Shown here: piece after piece, positions 35,060 to 46,032 of the stretch
Numbering within the stretch: position 1 is the first letter of the stretch
Layout: every line of letters starts with the position of its first letter
Origin: Fuerstiella marisgermanici
GTDB taxonomy: Bacteria; Planctomycetota; Planctomycetia; Planctomycetales; Planctomycetaceae
Assembly (NCBI RefSeq): GCF_001983935.1
Contig: NZ_CP017641.1
Span: 6,667,001 to 6,731,000 of the forward strand
Length of the DNA: 64,000 bases
Direction: 5' to 3'
The notes under the pieces: model-generated
Databases searched by the model: none
Told to the model about the DNA's origin: nothing
The model's input: only the letters and a program-made list of their open reading frames with translations
Position numbers and translations under genes: made by a program

Positions 35060-36603
35060 ATGGCGAGTTCAAACTCTCAGGTTCTCAGGGCTATTCTCGC
35101 CATGCGTCGATGTCTGAGATTGGCCATCTTTGCGTCGGTTTTGGTGCTTGTAACGGGCTGTGGTGACGAAGGTTCGGTTCGATCCCATACAGAGCTTCAT
35201 AGGGAGCCCGTAGCTGGAAGCAATGCTGTTTCGGGAGGAGGTCGGGCAGTTGCTCCCGAGCCGGGCACCTGGCAGTCTCAAATCATTCCAGCCGACGACT
35301 CGTTGATTAGGGCCATCGACGATGCACGGCTGATTCCTGAACCAACGGCTGAGCAAGTCAAGGCGTGGGAGCCACCGGACTACGCTTCCCTGGAGCTGCT
35401 ATCGGTTAAAGAGGTTCCCACGATCGATTTTCTGATACCACATCCCGATCAACTCAGATACCTTGCCGCTGGGGTGGGAAATCTTTCGTTATGGCATGGA
35501 GCGCAGACTGAGCCCGTCCGGCTCTACACAGACCCCACAAACTCTAAAACAAGAATCACTGCTGCCGCGTTCAGTCAAGATGGGACTGGTTCATTACCGG
35601 TGATGATGGCGGACGATTGACGACGTGGGAAACAGAAACTGGCACCGTTATAGCGTCAAACAATGATGTCCGGCGGCACGCAATTTGGAGTGTCGCTGTA
35701 GCACCCAACTCGGAACAGATCGCAGTGTGCCGCGAACACTTTGCGCCGATTCACCTATACAGCAACAGACACTTGAAAAAATCAACGACTTTCAACTCAG
35801 GAGTCGAGCCGCGCCAGCTATGTTACGTCGATGAAGCAACGCTTGCGGTCTCTGGGAAGAACACGGAGATCTGGCAGATTCCGGGTTGCACAAGACTTGC
35901 TGGTTTGAAATCCGCGTACGTCAAGGCTCCATCACCGCTGAACCCGGCAAATGGTGATTACCTAATTCAGCGCGACAGGAAGCTATTTGCTCGAACGGAC
36001 TCGGGCGCGGAGGTACCGATTTGTCATCGCGTGGACAATCCATCGGCTTTCTGCTTTTCCGGAGATGGATCACTTTTGGCTGTTGCTGGTGATCAATCCA
36101 TACAAATTGTCGACTATGCAACAACCAAGTTGGCTCAGGTGATACCGACGGTCGACGTCCGACCCGCAATCAAACCCGCATTCGTACCGAAGATAAAGTG
36201 GATGATGTGGCTCGGTGGTCGACGTTTTTTTCTGAGCATGACGAGCACTCACCGATTGGAGACTTGGGGGTCACGTGAAGATGCAAGGAATCTGGACTTG
36301 ACGCCAATACAACGATCCACGGATCGGTCGACACAGACCATTGATCTCCGAACGTTGCCTGTTCTGGGATTCAAGGATAGTATGCTGGATGAACACATGA
36401 ATCAGTTCTATCGCACGACAGCTAGTGTGGACGAACTGAAGACGTTCTATGCTTATTTGCTTGGACAGCGAGGCTGGAAAGCCGAACGCATCGGACGGAT
36501 TGTTCCGCTTGGTCTGGAGTTTTCAAAAGATGGACATCATCTTAGCATTACGATTGAATCCAGGCCGGGCCCGACAAGTGTGACAATAACTCTGAGGCAT
36601 TAG
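35060..36603 (+). pseudogene. Propeller-type lipoprotein, -1 frameshift near 35586
   Basis: ATG 35060 has GGGGAG upstream and opens a lipoprotein signal with lipobox 'VLVTGC' (Cys34). The frame ends at 35620 after 'AAFSQDGTGSLPVMMADD', while the neighbouring frame reads 'WFITGDDGGRLTTWETETGT' from the same bases. Joined by one added base at about 35585-35587 the product becomes 'SQDGTWFITGDDGGRLTTWE', a textbook WD40 blade. The second part carries more blades ('IWSVAVAPNSEQIAVCRE', 'SAFCFSGDGSLLAVAGDQSI'). Its C-terminal segment ('YRTTASVDELKTFYAYLLGQRGW') resembles the YxxxL..GW domains of unknown role. Intact, it would be a lipoprotein of about 514 residues. It lies between an IS91-type element and an IS256 copy. 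Confidence 0.8.
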
Positions 36604-36679
36604 GCAAAAGCTTCTGAATCAGCGGTACCTTTCTGCAATTGCGGTGTTAGTCAGTCTGGCAACTCACTAACGATTCGTC

Positions 36680-38122
36680 GAGCAATTGTCAAATGTTGTG
36701 TTTTGGGTTTTTGATTTAGGCGGCGATATCATCCTGCATGATTCCGTCTTTGAAGGAACGTCCTTCGATGACGAGTGTGATCTTTTCGTGGCAGTTGAGT
36801 CGTCTCCATTTCTTCGATGCTGACTGAGCCAGCTTGAACATCATCGCTAAGCTCGCCCGTCTTGTTCCGCTGCCTTTGGTCTTGCGGTGACGAAGGCGGA
36901 TCGTCGCGAAGGTGGATTCGATCGGGTTGGTTGTCCGCAAGTGGCTCCAGTGTTCGGCCGGGAAATCGTAGAACGTCAGCAGCTCGTCGCGGTCCTTCTT
37001 CAGGCAATCGCAAGCCGCTGCATACTTCGCACCGTACTTTTCAATGAATTTATCGAACGCTTTGTTCGCATCGTCCTTCGTTTCTGCCTGCCAGATTTCG
37101 TGCAGGTCGCCTTTCGCTTTGGGTTGAACGCTCTTAGGCATCTTGTTGAGAACATTGGCCGTCTTGTGAACCCAACAGCGTTGTTCACGAGTCTCGGGGA
37201 ATACTTTGCGGATCGCGGCCCAGAAGCCAAGCGCACCATCGCCAACGGCAACCTTCGGTGACAATTGCAGGCCACGTTGCTTCAAGTCGACCAGTAACTC
37301 GCACCAGCTCTGCTCGCTCTCGCGGTAACCGTCCAGCACCGCGATCAATTCTTTCTGGCCTTCCGGCGTAGCCCCCATCAGCACCAGCAAACACTGCTTT
37401 TTATTGGCGTCATCCTCCAGTCGGAGCTTCGCGTGAATGCCGTCGGCCCAGATGTAAACGTACTGCTTGTTCGATAGATCCCGCTTGCTCCAGTCATCGT
37501 ATTCGCTGCACCACTGATCCTTGAGCCGGCAAACCACGTTGGGACTCAGCCCGGCGGCCCGCTCGCCGACGAGCGACTGCAACGCCTCGTTGAAGTCACC
37601 CGTGGAAATTCCTTTGAGGTAAAGCCAGGGGATGAGTTCTTCAATGGCCTTCGTTTTTCGCAGATAGCTCGGAAGCACGCTTGGCGAGAAAGCCACCCGT
37701 TTTTCGCGATCAGGATCGTTGTCGCGGACACGCCCCTGAGTGACCGGAATCGCTCCGGCACCGGTGAGGATGTCCCGCTCCGGAAGGCTTCCGTTCTTGA
37801 CGACCAGTCGCCGGCCGTGCTCGTCAGTCCGATCCGCATGCATGGCGACGAACGCATCCACCTCGGCATCGACTGCGGTTTGTAGCATCCGCCTGGCTCC
37901 CTCACGGACAATCTCGTCGAGCGGACTTCGCTCGTCGAACTGAGCCCGAAAGGAAATCACTTCGGGATCGAGCGCTTGACCCACTGGCACTTTGGTTCGG
38001 TCTGTTTTAGTCTTGCTCATAGCGTATTCCTTTGCCCACTTCGGGCCGTTGGAGAGGAGAAGTTCCAACAGGATGCGCCACCTTTCTCATTCACTCAAGA
38101 ACACAACTTTCGACAATAACTC
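36680..38122. mobile_element. Complete IS256-family element with 9-bp target duplication
   Basis: The element is 1443 bp. Left end GAGCAATTGTCAAATGTTG (from 36680) and right end, read inward, GAGTTATTGTCGAAAGTTG (from 38122) are imperfect inverted repeats extending about 26 bp. It is flanked by exact direct repeats CGATTCGTC at 36671-36679 and 38123-38131, the 8-9 bp duplication typical of IS256. One intact transposase is on the minus strand. Perfect duplications suggest a fairly recent insertion. The target lies 13 bases upstream of the start of the small membrane gene at 38145. Confidence 0.93.
36716..38020 (-). CDS. IS256 family (Mutator-type) transposase
   Basis: 434 residues from ATG 38020, which has AAGGA seven bases upstream. 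Family signatures: 'SPLDEIVREGARRMLQTAVDAEVDAF', 'YLKGISTGDFNEALQSLVGE', the first catalytic Asp in 'VYIWADGIHAKLR', the second in 'KVAVGDGALGFWAAI', 'RCWVHKTANVLNKMPKS' (C-x2-H of the insertion domain) and the Glu in 'TTNPIESTFATIRLRHRKTKGSG'. All DDE residues are in place and no frameshift is seen, so the enzyme should be active. It mobilises only the element at 36680-38122. Confidence 0.95.
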   Translation of the reverse strand: MSKTKTDRTKVPVGQALDPEVISFRAQFDERSPLDEIVREGARRMLQTAVDAEVDAFVAMHADRTDEHGRRLVVKNGSLPERDILTGAGAIPVTQGRVRDNDPDREKRVAFSPSVLPSYLRKTKAIEELIPWLYLKGISTGDFNEALQSLVGERAAGLSPNVVCRLKDQWCSEYDDWSKRDLSNKQYVYIWADGIHAKLRLEDDANKKQCLLVLMGATPEGQKELIAVLDGYRESEQSWCELLVDLKQRGLQLSPKVAVGDGALGFWAAIRKVFPETREQRCWVHKTANVLNKMPKSVQPKAKGDLHEIWQAETKDDANKAFDKFIEKYGAKYAAACDCLKKDRDELLTFYDFPAEHWSHLRTTNPIESTFATIRLRHRKTKGSGTRRASLAMMFKLAQSASKKWRRLNCHEKITLVIEGRSFKDGIMQDDIAA

Positions 38123-38144
38123 CGATTCGTCTGGACGACACCGC

Positions 38145-38366
38145 ATGCGCGCCCCCGTCAGATGCCCAGCGTTCGCGTTTGCTCTAAGTTTGATAGCGTT
38201 GGTCGCCATTGGCCTTTATTCGATTTGGCTTTCGCCTCGTTCGTACCCTCCGATACTCGGCAAGGTGTCTCTCACGGCTGGCCTCGTGCTCGCTGCAACC
38301 TCGCTTCATATTGCGGTGTGCGATGCGTTGTTCCGGATCAATCGCAACAGCCAACCGCCTTCTTAG
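38145..38366 (+). CDS. Small membrane protein (73 aa), function unknown, leader disrupted by IS256
   Basis: ATG 38145 opens a 73-residue product with two likely membrane helices ('FALSLIALVAIGLYSIWL' and 'LTAGLVLAATSLHIAVCDAL'). I do not recognise a family. No strong ribosome site is seen (GGACGA about eight bases upstream). The IS256 insertion ends 14 bases ahead of the 9-bp duplication and so separates this gene from its original upstream sequence. No in-frame ATG exists between the TAG at 36648 and the insertion, so the coding part itself seems undamaged. Expression may now depend on an outward promoter in the element, or be lost. Confidence 0.5.
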   Translation: MRAPVRCPAFAFALSLIALVAIGLYSIWLSPRSYPPILGKVSLTAGLVLAATSLHIAVCDALFRINRNSQPPS

Positions 38367-38848
38367 ATAGTCTATGGCTTTCGTGGACATTGCCTGGATC
38401 GGCGGGCGAAAAACGTGCATCAGGTTCCGGCATTGCGTAGCCAGGTAGGGTCAGCTGTGCGGACCATCGGTTGCGATCACGATGTGCGGTAATCTTGCGG
38501 ACGCCCGGTGGGTTCCTTCTGGCTCTGCGCTCGGCCGTGAGAAATCTGTCCTGGCGGTTGCCCGAACGCGACCAGGCTCTGATCGGGTGCGGACAGGCGG
38601 CTCGTGAATGGTCCGCACAGCGGACCCGATGCCGCTGTGGGGGTGGGCGATCGAACGAATCATAACAGCGGAGGGCGGCGCACAGTGCAAACGAGAGGCA
38701 TTTTTGTACTCGCTCACGACTCGGAGATTCGTGCCACACTTTCCGGCGGCAACTTGTGGCGGTGCAATTTTCCGGCAAGGAACGTGTCAGTCATCGAATC
38801 CACTTCCTCTTCGCATCTTGCTCGCTGTCAACGCTTCAAGCCAAGCGC
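38367..38848. other. Spacer between small membrane gene and cbiX-like gene, nothing recognised
   Basis: About 480 bases with several overlapping short open frames on both strands but none with a domain, ribosome site or family pattern. No repeat shared with other spacers was noticed and no T-run terminator for the convergent minus-strand operon was found. Confidence 0.5.
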
Positions 38849-39310
38849 TCAGGTCTTACCGTCGCGAATATGGCACGGCTCTTCAGCGTCACAAACATCA
38901 CACGATCCCTCGCCCGCCTCCGCGACTTCCAGGCAATGCCGGATGCGGTCGTTGATGATGGATGACATACCCGGGTGCAGGCCGAAGGGGGCGGTGACGA
39001 GCCATTCGGTGTCGGGGAAGGGCAGGGCGGCGGATTTGACGAGGTTGGGGATGTCTTCGTTCCAGTGGCGACCGGGCGACAGGAAGTAGGGGAAGACGAT
39101 GATGCGTTTTGCTCCGCGAGCGACGCAGTTGCGGTAGGCGGCGGCGATGTCGGGTTGGGCCAGCTCCATGTGAGCCGGTTCGACAATGTCGTACGACGAC
39201 TGCTGAGCGAACGCTTCTGTCGCTTTCAGCAGCATGTCATTGCTGGCTTCGCGGCGTGAGCCATGGTCAACGATGATGACGGCGTTGACCGGGGCACTCG
39301 AATCAGACAT
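38849..39310 (-). CDS. CbiX-like chelatase (sirohydrochlorin cobalto/ferrochelatase) with Cys-rich tail
   Basis: 153 residues from ATG 39310 ('MSDSSAPVNAVIIVDHGSRR'). The family start 'DHGSRREASNDMLLKATEAF' includes the metal-binding His; 'HMELAQPDIAAAYRNCVARGAKRIIVFPYFLSPGRHWNEDIP' contains the E-x-x-x-P/D region and the second His. This short, single-domain size fits CbiXS or SirB, which insert Co2+ or Fe2+ into sirohydrochlorin for B12 or sirohaem. The C-terminal tail 'GSCDVCDAEEPCHI' has three Cys and a His, possibly a metal or cluster site. It is the last gene of a fabI-nudix-cbiX run, two bases behind the nudix stop. Confidence 0.82.
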   Translation of the reverse strand: MSDSSAPVNAVIIVDHGSRREASNDMLLKATEAFAQQSSYDIVEPAHMELAQPDIAAAYRNCVARGAKRIIVFPYFLSPGRHWNEDIPNLVKSAALPFPDTEWLVTAPFGLHPGMSSIINDRIRHCLEVAEAGEGSCDVCDAEEPCHIRDGKT

Positions 39311-39312
39311 GG

Positions 39313-39705
39313 CTACGAACCTGCCAGCATCGAAAGCACTTCTGCGTTGGCTTCCGGGAAGTTCAACGCAGAAAGGTCTTCGATCTTGACCCATCGAAAC
39401 GGCTTGGCCGCGGACGCAAGATCCGGCAGGTCCGGCGTGAGGTGGCATCGCCAGAAGTGGAGTTCCACTGTGCCGTGGTCATACGTATGCGTTGCCGTTG
39501 CCAGATGGTCTCGCGGCGTCACCATCAGACCGGTTTCTTCACGACACTCACGCACCGCGCAGCTTCGCGGCGTTTCATCCGGATGACATTTACCGCCTGG
39601 GAATTCGGCCATGCCCGGCAAGGGCACATCGGCTGCTCGTGTGCCGACCAGGACATGGCCCACGGATTCCACCACGGCAATGGCGACTTTTGTTGGCGAA
39701 GACAT
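39313..39705 (-). CDS. Nudix hydrolase (MutT-like)
   Basis: 130 residues with a complete Nudix box, G-x5-E-x7-REUxEExGU, read as 'GGKCHPDETPRSC' followed by 'AVRECREETGL' (about residues 37-60). The N-terminal strand 'KVAIAVVESVGHVLVGTR' and the tail 'PFRWVKIEDLSALNFPEANAEV' match MutT/8-oxo-dGTP or related (deoxy)nucleotide diphosphatases. The exact substrate cannot be read from sequence. It lies eight bases after fabI and two bases before the cbiX-like gene, so it is probably cotranscribed with both. Confidence 0.88.
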   Translation of the reverse strand: MSSPTKVAIAVVESVGHVLVGTRAADVPLPGMAEFPGGKCHPDETPRSCAVRECREETGLMVTPRDHLATATHTYDHGTVELHFWRCHLTPDLPDLASAAKPFRWVKIEDLSALNFPEANAEVLSMLAGS

Positions 39706-39713
39706 GGCGGCTT

Positions 39714-40532
39714 CTACGACTTCATCGAATCCGCAAAGTCGGCGGGTGGTGCTCCCATTTTGCTGAAGCCTTTATCCACATGAATCACTTCCGCCGTAAT
39801 GCCGCTGGCAAGATCGCTTAGCAGAAACATGCCAGACTTGCCGACGTCGTCCATGTCGATGTTGTCACGCATCGGGGAAACGGCTGCGTACAGTGAGAGC
39901 ATCTGGTCGAAGTCACCCACACCCTGAGCACTGACGGTCTTCAGAGGGCCGGCGCTGATTGCGTTGACTCGCACGCCATCCTGACCAAGTTCACTGGCGA
40001 GGTAGCGGACTTCACATTCCAAAGCCGCTTTGCAGATGCCCATCAGGTTGTAGCCGGGGATGACTTCTTCGCCACCAAAGTACGACAGCGTCAGCACGCT
40101 GGCGCCTTCGTTCAGGATGCCTTTCTTTTTCGCCGCGCCGGTAACAGCCAGCAGGCTGTACGCGCTGATTTCCATGGCTGTTGCAAAACCCTTGCGGCTG
40201 CACGCGTAGGTCGGCCCAGTCAGGTCGGCGGGTGGGGCGAAGGCGATACTGTGAAGCAGAAAGTCAATCTTGCCGAATTCGGCGGCCGTCTTGTCCATGA
40301 CGGCTTCGATGTGTGAGTCATCGCAAACGTCGCACGGCATCACAAACTTTGCGCCGATCGGTTCGACAAGTTTGCGAACCTTCTTTTCGTTCTTGGGGCG
40401 TTCGCCGTCGGGCAGGTGCGTGAATGCCATTTCTGCACCCTGTTCGTGCAGCTTCTGCGTGATGGCCCACGCGATGGAGAAGTTGTTGGCGATCCCCAGA
40501 ACCAGCCCCTTTTTGCCTTCGAACAATCCCAT
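39714..40532 (-). CDS. fabI: Enoyl-[acyl-carrier-protein] reductase (NADH)
   Basis: 272 residues of the FabI short-chain dehydrogenase family. NAD-binding start '[22 protein letters not shown]', '[16 protein letters not shown]', '[13 protein letters not shown]' and the catalytic region '[25 protein letters not shown]' containing the Y-x6-Y-x6-K arrangement (Tyr and Lys present). '[20 protein letters not shown]' and '[20 protein letters not shown]' complete the family. It performs the last step of each fatty-acid elongation round in the cytoplasm. It has its own upstream spacer of about 230 bases after the rpoD terminator and leads the nudix-cbiX run. Confidence 0.96.
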   Translation of the reverse strand: MGLFEGKKGLVLGIANNFSIAWAITQKLHEQGAEMAFTHLPDGERPKNEKKVRKLVEPIGAKFVMPCDVCDDSHIEAVMDKTAAEFGKIDFLLHSIAFAPPADLTGPTYACSRKGFATAMEISAYSLLAVTGAAKKKGILNEGASVLTLSYFGGEEVIPGYNLMGICKAALECEVRYLASELGQDGVRVNAISAGPLKTVSAQGVGDFDQMLSLYAAVSPMRDNIDMDDVGKSGMFLLSDLASGITAEVIHVDKGFSKMGAPPADFADSMKS

Positions 40533-40768
40533 AATATTCTCTTCGTTAAGCCAGCGAGGACGTGGTCCTCAAGTCAAATTTTGTTTGCCGATCTGAAACT
40601 TCGCAGATAATAGGTGTCCAGAACGTGAACGTCGACGAAGGACGGGCGGAAAGTTGAAGGCGGCGTAACAAAATCCCTGCTTTGTCATCGGTTGCGAGTT
40701 GTGATCACCGTTTGTTTCGGTGAAAACCAGGCGACCGCTCGGTAGCCGATGTGATCGGGCCTGAAAAC

Positions 40769-40806
40769 GAAAAAAGGCGACTTTGTGAATGCCACAAAGT
40801 CGCCTC
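40769..40806 (-). terminator. Rho-independent terminator of rpoD
   Basis: On the minus strand, AGGCGACTTTGTG, loop GCATT, CACAAAGTCGCCT, immediately followed by TTTTTT. A perfect 13-bp stem with a T-run, beginning 30 bases after the rpoD stop. This is the clearest intrinsic terminator in the window and separates rpoD from fabI. Confidence 0.95.
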
Positions 40807-40835
40807 GTAGATTACCGGAACACAGGCTCAGACCA

Positions 40836-42548
<1,713 letters not shown>

Positions 42549-43336
42549 GCGAATCCCCTTCTTCTTGTTTTTCTCGTCGGTCGGCTCCTGCCAACGTTCG
42601 AGACGAGGAGCTTAGCCCCTATGGTTAAATACGAGTGTCTGTGCCTCCATGTGAGACACACGCATTTCGCTCCCGTGCCTGACGCAGGCCGGGCGAATCA
42701 AAGTTGTACAACTCAACAAAACCAGTCGAATGCCGGAGTCGCTGTAGGCTCTCAGCATACCCGCGTATCTGAAAAATCAATCGTCCGGTCCCGGAAATTC
42801 CCGATTCCGCAGAATGCTCAGGCAATGTCCCGCTCTGGTGACGATTGTGGGTCGGAACGACGCAGGCGTTCCCGAATGGCGATCAACGACCGTGCTTCAA
42901 GACTACTCCTTCACCTTGTCGTGCACGCGATTTCTCGATCCTGTTCTGCTTGCCCTAAAACAGTCGAACCCAGTACTCAGGCTCGGAATGCTGTTTCAAC
43001 AGAACGCGCTGAAAAGGATTATTCGCTTGCCCTATTGCTGACGTCAACTTGTCATGCCCCTGGAAATGGGGCTTTCCCGGAAAATGCGGAACCCCGCGAT
43101 TCCCTCATGGTTTTGGGATTGCGGATCGCCGCAGAACCAGAAAGAAGATTTCGTGTCCGAGATGACTCAACCCCCGAGCCGATTCCAGTGCTGGCTTAGC
43201 GAAGTCTGTGCCACACGATTGCTTCCTGAAGAATTAGTCGCCACGATGGACAGACCGACTTTGACTGGTGAGATGCCGCACGTCTTCGGTCCAGGGCCCG
43301 AAGTGGGCACGTCAGTGCGATTCAGTGGTATACATT
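42549..43336. other. Divergent spacer between rpoD and smpB, no gene recognised
   Basis: About 790 bases. A long plus-strand open frame (42543-43199) overlaps the rpoD start and shows no domain or natural composition, so it is taken as chance. Promoters for rpoD (leftwards) and smpB (rightwards) must lie here but no unambiguous sites were found by eye. No repeat shared with other spacers was noticed. Confidence 0.5.
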
Positions 43337-43822
43337 ATGGCAGCCCAGAAGAAATCTAAAAACGCGGAAGACCCGAACTCACGCACCGTGTGTCGCAATC
43401 GAAAAGCGCGCCATGAATATGATGTGCTGGATGAGATCGACTGCGGCGTTCAGCTTTACGGCAGCGAAGTAAAAAGCATTCGTAACAGCAAGATCTCCAT
43501 CGATGAAGCCTACGGGCGAGTCGACGGTGATGAAGTATGGCTGGTGAATGCCGACATCGCAGAATACCCGCAGGCGACCATCTTCAATCACGAACGGCGT
43601 CGCAAGCGCAAGCTATTGCTGCATCGCCGTGAAATTCGCAAGTTCGCAGAAGGTGGTGAACAGAAGGGGCTGACACTGGTTCCGCTGGCCGTCTTTATCA
43701 CTCGCGGCTTCATCAAGGTGAAGCTGGGCCTGTGCAAAGGTCGCAAGCTGCACGACAAGCGTGAGAACCTTAAGAAGCAACAGCACCGGCGCGAAATGGA
43801 AGCCGCGATTAAGCATAAGTAG
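43337..43822 (+). CDS. smpB: SsrA (tmRNA)-binding protein SmpB
   Basis: 161 residues from ATG 43337; the longer frame from 43268 adds an unrelated leader. Family motifs: 'NRKARHEYDVLDEIDCGVQLYGSEVKSIR', 'SIDEAYGRVDGDEVWLVNADIAEYPQA', 'RKRKLLLHRREIRKF', 'GLTLVPLAVFITRGFIKVKLGLCKGRK' and the basic C-terminal tail 'DKRENLKKQQHRREMEAAIKHK' that enters the ribosome. SmpB works with tmRNA in rescue of stalled ribosomes. No tmRNA gene was recognised in the window. Confidence 0.97.
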   Translation: MAAQKKSKNAEDPNSRTVCRNRKARHEYDVLDEIDCGVQLYGSEVKSIRNSKISIDEAYGRVDGDEVWLVNADIAEYPQATIFNHERRRKRKLLLHRREIRKFAEGGEQKGLTLVPLAVFITRGFIKVKLGLCKGRKLHDKRENLKKQQHRREMEAAIKHK

Positions 43823-44286
43823 TCGTGAGAAGATCTTCCGGCAGTTTTGGCATGTTGGTTGCTGAGTAGTCGCGTGGAAGGAAATAGCGACATCGGCGGG
43901 TTTTCAGGAAGTCGGTCGATGTCAGCAGCAATGGGTCATCATGGTGAAGCGGAAGGGTGCCAATTCCACGTGTTCCGCAGCGTTCCGGCTTTGATGGAAA
44001 GACATCAAGCTGGTCGGCTGTGCCGCTGCAACAGCCTTGCAAATTGCAGAACTTACAACAATTTCAAGGTAACATTTACAAAGCCTGGAAGGTTTCGGCG
44101 TCGCGATTCAGAGAATCTGAAGAACGGCTTCGTTCCGGGTTCGGGACATGTCTCGAAAAAAACGGACAGAGATAATGACTCAGGGAAGGGTTGTTGGTTC
44201 TGTCTGAGACACCGGCTGAATCGGCTTCGCATGAAGTCGCTTCTGTGGGCCGCCCATCCACCTACACGACTGGCAAGGAAGCCAAA
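43823..44286. other. Spacer between smpB and the thioredoxin-protease gene, nothing recognised
   Basis: About 460 bases. The open frame of the next gene extends back to 44191, but those residues do not match thioredoxin and the ATG at 44287 has a better ribosome site. No terminator with a T-run and no shared repeat was seen. Confidence 0.5.
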
Positions 44287-46011
44287 ATGAACCTGATTGC
44301 CATGCTGATGCTAGCCGCCGACCCAGGTGGTCAGCCGCTACCGGACGTCGTCCTGCTTGATTTCACCGCAAGCTACTGCCAGCCCTGCCGGGAAATGGCG
44401 CCTGTCTTGCAGCGAATGAAAAGCGCTGGCTACCCAATCCGCGTGATCGACTTTGGGAAGGAGCATGCGGTAAGCCGTGAGTACAACGTCGACAGAATTC
44501 CGACGTTCATCCTGCTGGTGAAAGGCAAAGAGGTCAAACGCTTTGTCGGAATTACGGCTGAGCAGGAATTGCGGCAGGCGATGAACGACGCTGCCAGGAA
44601 GCTGGACCAACAGCGAAAGGCGGCCGCGCCACCTGCTGAACCGCAGCTGGCAGAAGTAGATCCGCCCACGGCTGCCGTTCCAAAGTCAGGGCTGCGAAAT
44701 ATGTTCGACCGGATGAAGAGCGGGCTAGGCGGCGAACGCACGGCCAGCCGCGACGATATCGAACGACCCGACTTTCGAGCTCAAAGCCCGGATGAGGGTA
44801 AGCCCGCAATTACCGACGATACGCTCGCTATGCAATCGACGGTGCGAGTTCGTTTGGATGCCGGTGAATTCAAAGACGTTGGTACCGGGACGATCATTCA
44901 CAGCGTGACTGGCCAGTCGACGATTCTGACGTGTGCTCACATGTTTAAAGACGTCACAAAGAAGGCTGACGTCGAAGTGGAAGTGTTTCGGAATGGCGAA
45001 ACTCTGAAGTACGCCGCGACAGTATTGGGCGGTAACCATGATTCCGATCTTGCTTTCCTGAGAATCAAAAATACGTCACCACTGCCGATGGCTCCGCTGC
45101 AGCAGGGCGAGCTGAAACTAAAGCCCAACGACGACGTTTTCAGTATCGGCTGCAACGGAGGAAAGTCTCCGACACTGCTGAGAATGAACGTCAAAAAGGT
45201 CGGCTACTTTGAAGGGCCGCAAAATATTCTGTGTACCATTGATCCGGTGCAGGGGCGATCCGGCGGCGGGCTGTTTAATGTTCACGGAGAACTGGTTGGC
45301 GTTTGCAGCGGGGCTTTTCGGGAATCCAAAGAAGGCCTCTACACCGGTGTCGGTGCGGCTCGCGAACTGATGGCCCAGTTGGATCTGAATTCGCTGTTCG
45401 AAACCGAAGTCCCGGGCTTTGCAGCGAACGCCGAAAAGGGGCAAACCAAAACGGCCTCATTTGAACAGGAGGCTGATCCATTCGACCAGCTGTTCGATGA
45501 TAACGATCAAATCTTCAACGAAAGTGCAGCACCGTTCGCTGAGGAAGCTGCCCCTGCCGAAACGCCGGCACCGCCCGCGTTCGAAACCATGCCGCCTGAT
45601 GCGTTGACCGACCCATTTGCCGCCGCCGCGGCGCCTGCAATCGCCATGGCCACATCGACGAGCAGTGACACTCCTACTGAGATCACAGTAATCATCGATT
45701 CGAATGACCCAACTCAAGGCAAGCAGGTGGTTGTGATACCTCGACCAAGCCCGTGGCTATTGGAGCTGCTGACCGGGAAATCGCAAAACAGTGCATCAAG
45801 ACTGGCCAACATTCAAGCATCCCGCTTGTCGACCACCAGCGCCCGACCAGGCGTTCGAAAGCCCCCGCAACGTCAAGTGAATCCGTATCCCGTCAGCCCG
45901 CGGGCGCATGTCCGCAACGCAATTCACCGACCACCGGTCGATCTGACGCGGGTGACTCGGAAGGCAGTGTCACAAAAATCGACGCTGCAATTGCTGCCGC
46001 CAGCTCGGTAA
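44287..46011 (+). CDS. Thioredoxin-like domain fused to a trypsin-like serine protease
   Basis: 574 residues from ATG 44287, preceded by AAGGA. Residues 20-105 are a thioredoxin fold with the redox centre C31-Q-P-C34 ('LLDFTASYCQPCREMAPVLQ', 'YNVDRIPTFILLVKGKEVKRFVG', including the cis-Pro). After a linker, residues 180-385 form a trypsin/Deg-type protease with H218 ('ILTCAHMF'), D254 ('HDSDLAFLRI') and S325 ('QGRSGGGLF'), so both modules look active. The last 190 residues are low-complexity, rich in Ala and Pro. No clear cleaved signal is seen, only a short hydrophobic start ('LIAMLMLAADPGG'). The pairing suggests redox-linked protein quality control in the envelope, which is inference. Confidence 0.85.
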   Translation: MNLIAMLMLAADPGGQPLPDVVLLDFTASYCQPCREMAPVLQRMKSAGYPIRVIDFGKEHAVSREYNVDRIPTFILLVKGKEVKRFVGITAEQELRQAMNDAARKLDQQRKAAAPPAEPQLAEVDPPTAAVPKSGLRNMFDRMKSGLGGERTASRDDIERPDFRAQSPDEGKPAITDDTLAMQSTVRVRLDAGEFKDVGTGTIIHSVTGQSTILTCAHMFKDVTKKADVEVEVFRNGETLKYAATVLGGNHDSDLAFLRIKNTSPLPMAPLQQGELKLKPNDDVFSIGCNGGKSPTLLRMNVKKVGYFEGPQNILCTIDPVQGRSGGGLFNVHGELVGVCSGAFRESKEGLYTGVGAARELMAQLDLNSLFETEVPGFAANAEKGQTKTASFEQEADPFDQLFDDNDQIFNESAAPFAEEAAPAETPAPPAFETMPPDALTDPFAAAAAPAIAMATSTSSDTPTEITVIIDSNDPTQGKQVVVIPRPSPWLLELLTGKSQNSASRLANIQASRLSTTSARPGVRKPPQRQVNPYPVSPRAHVRNAIHRPPVDLTRVTRKAVSQKSTLQLLPPAR

Positions 46012-46032
46012 TCCGACGGAAACAGACACGAC

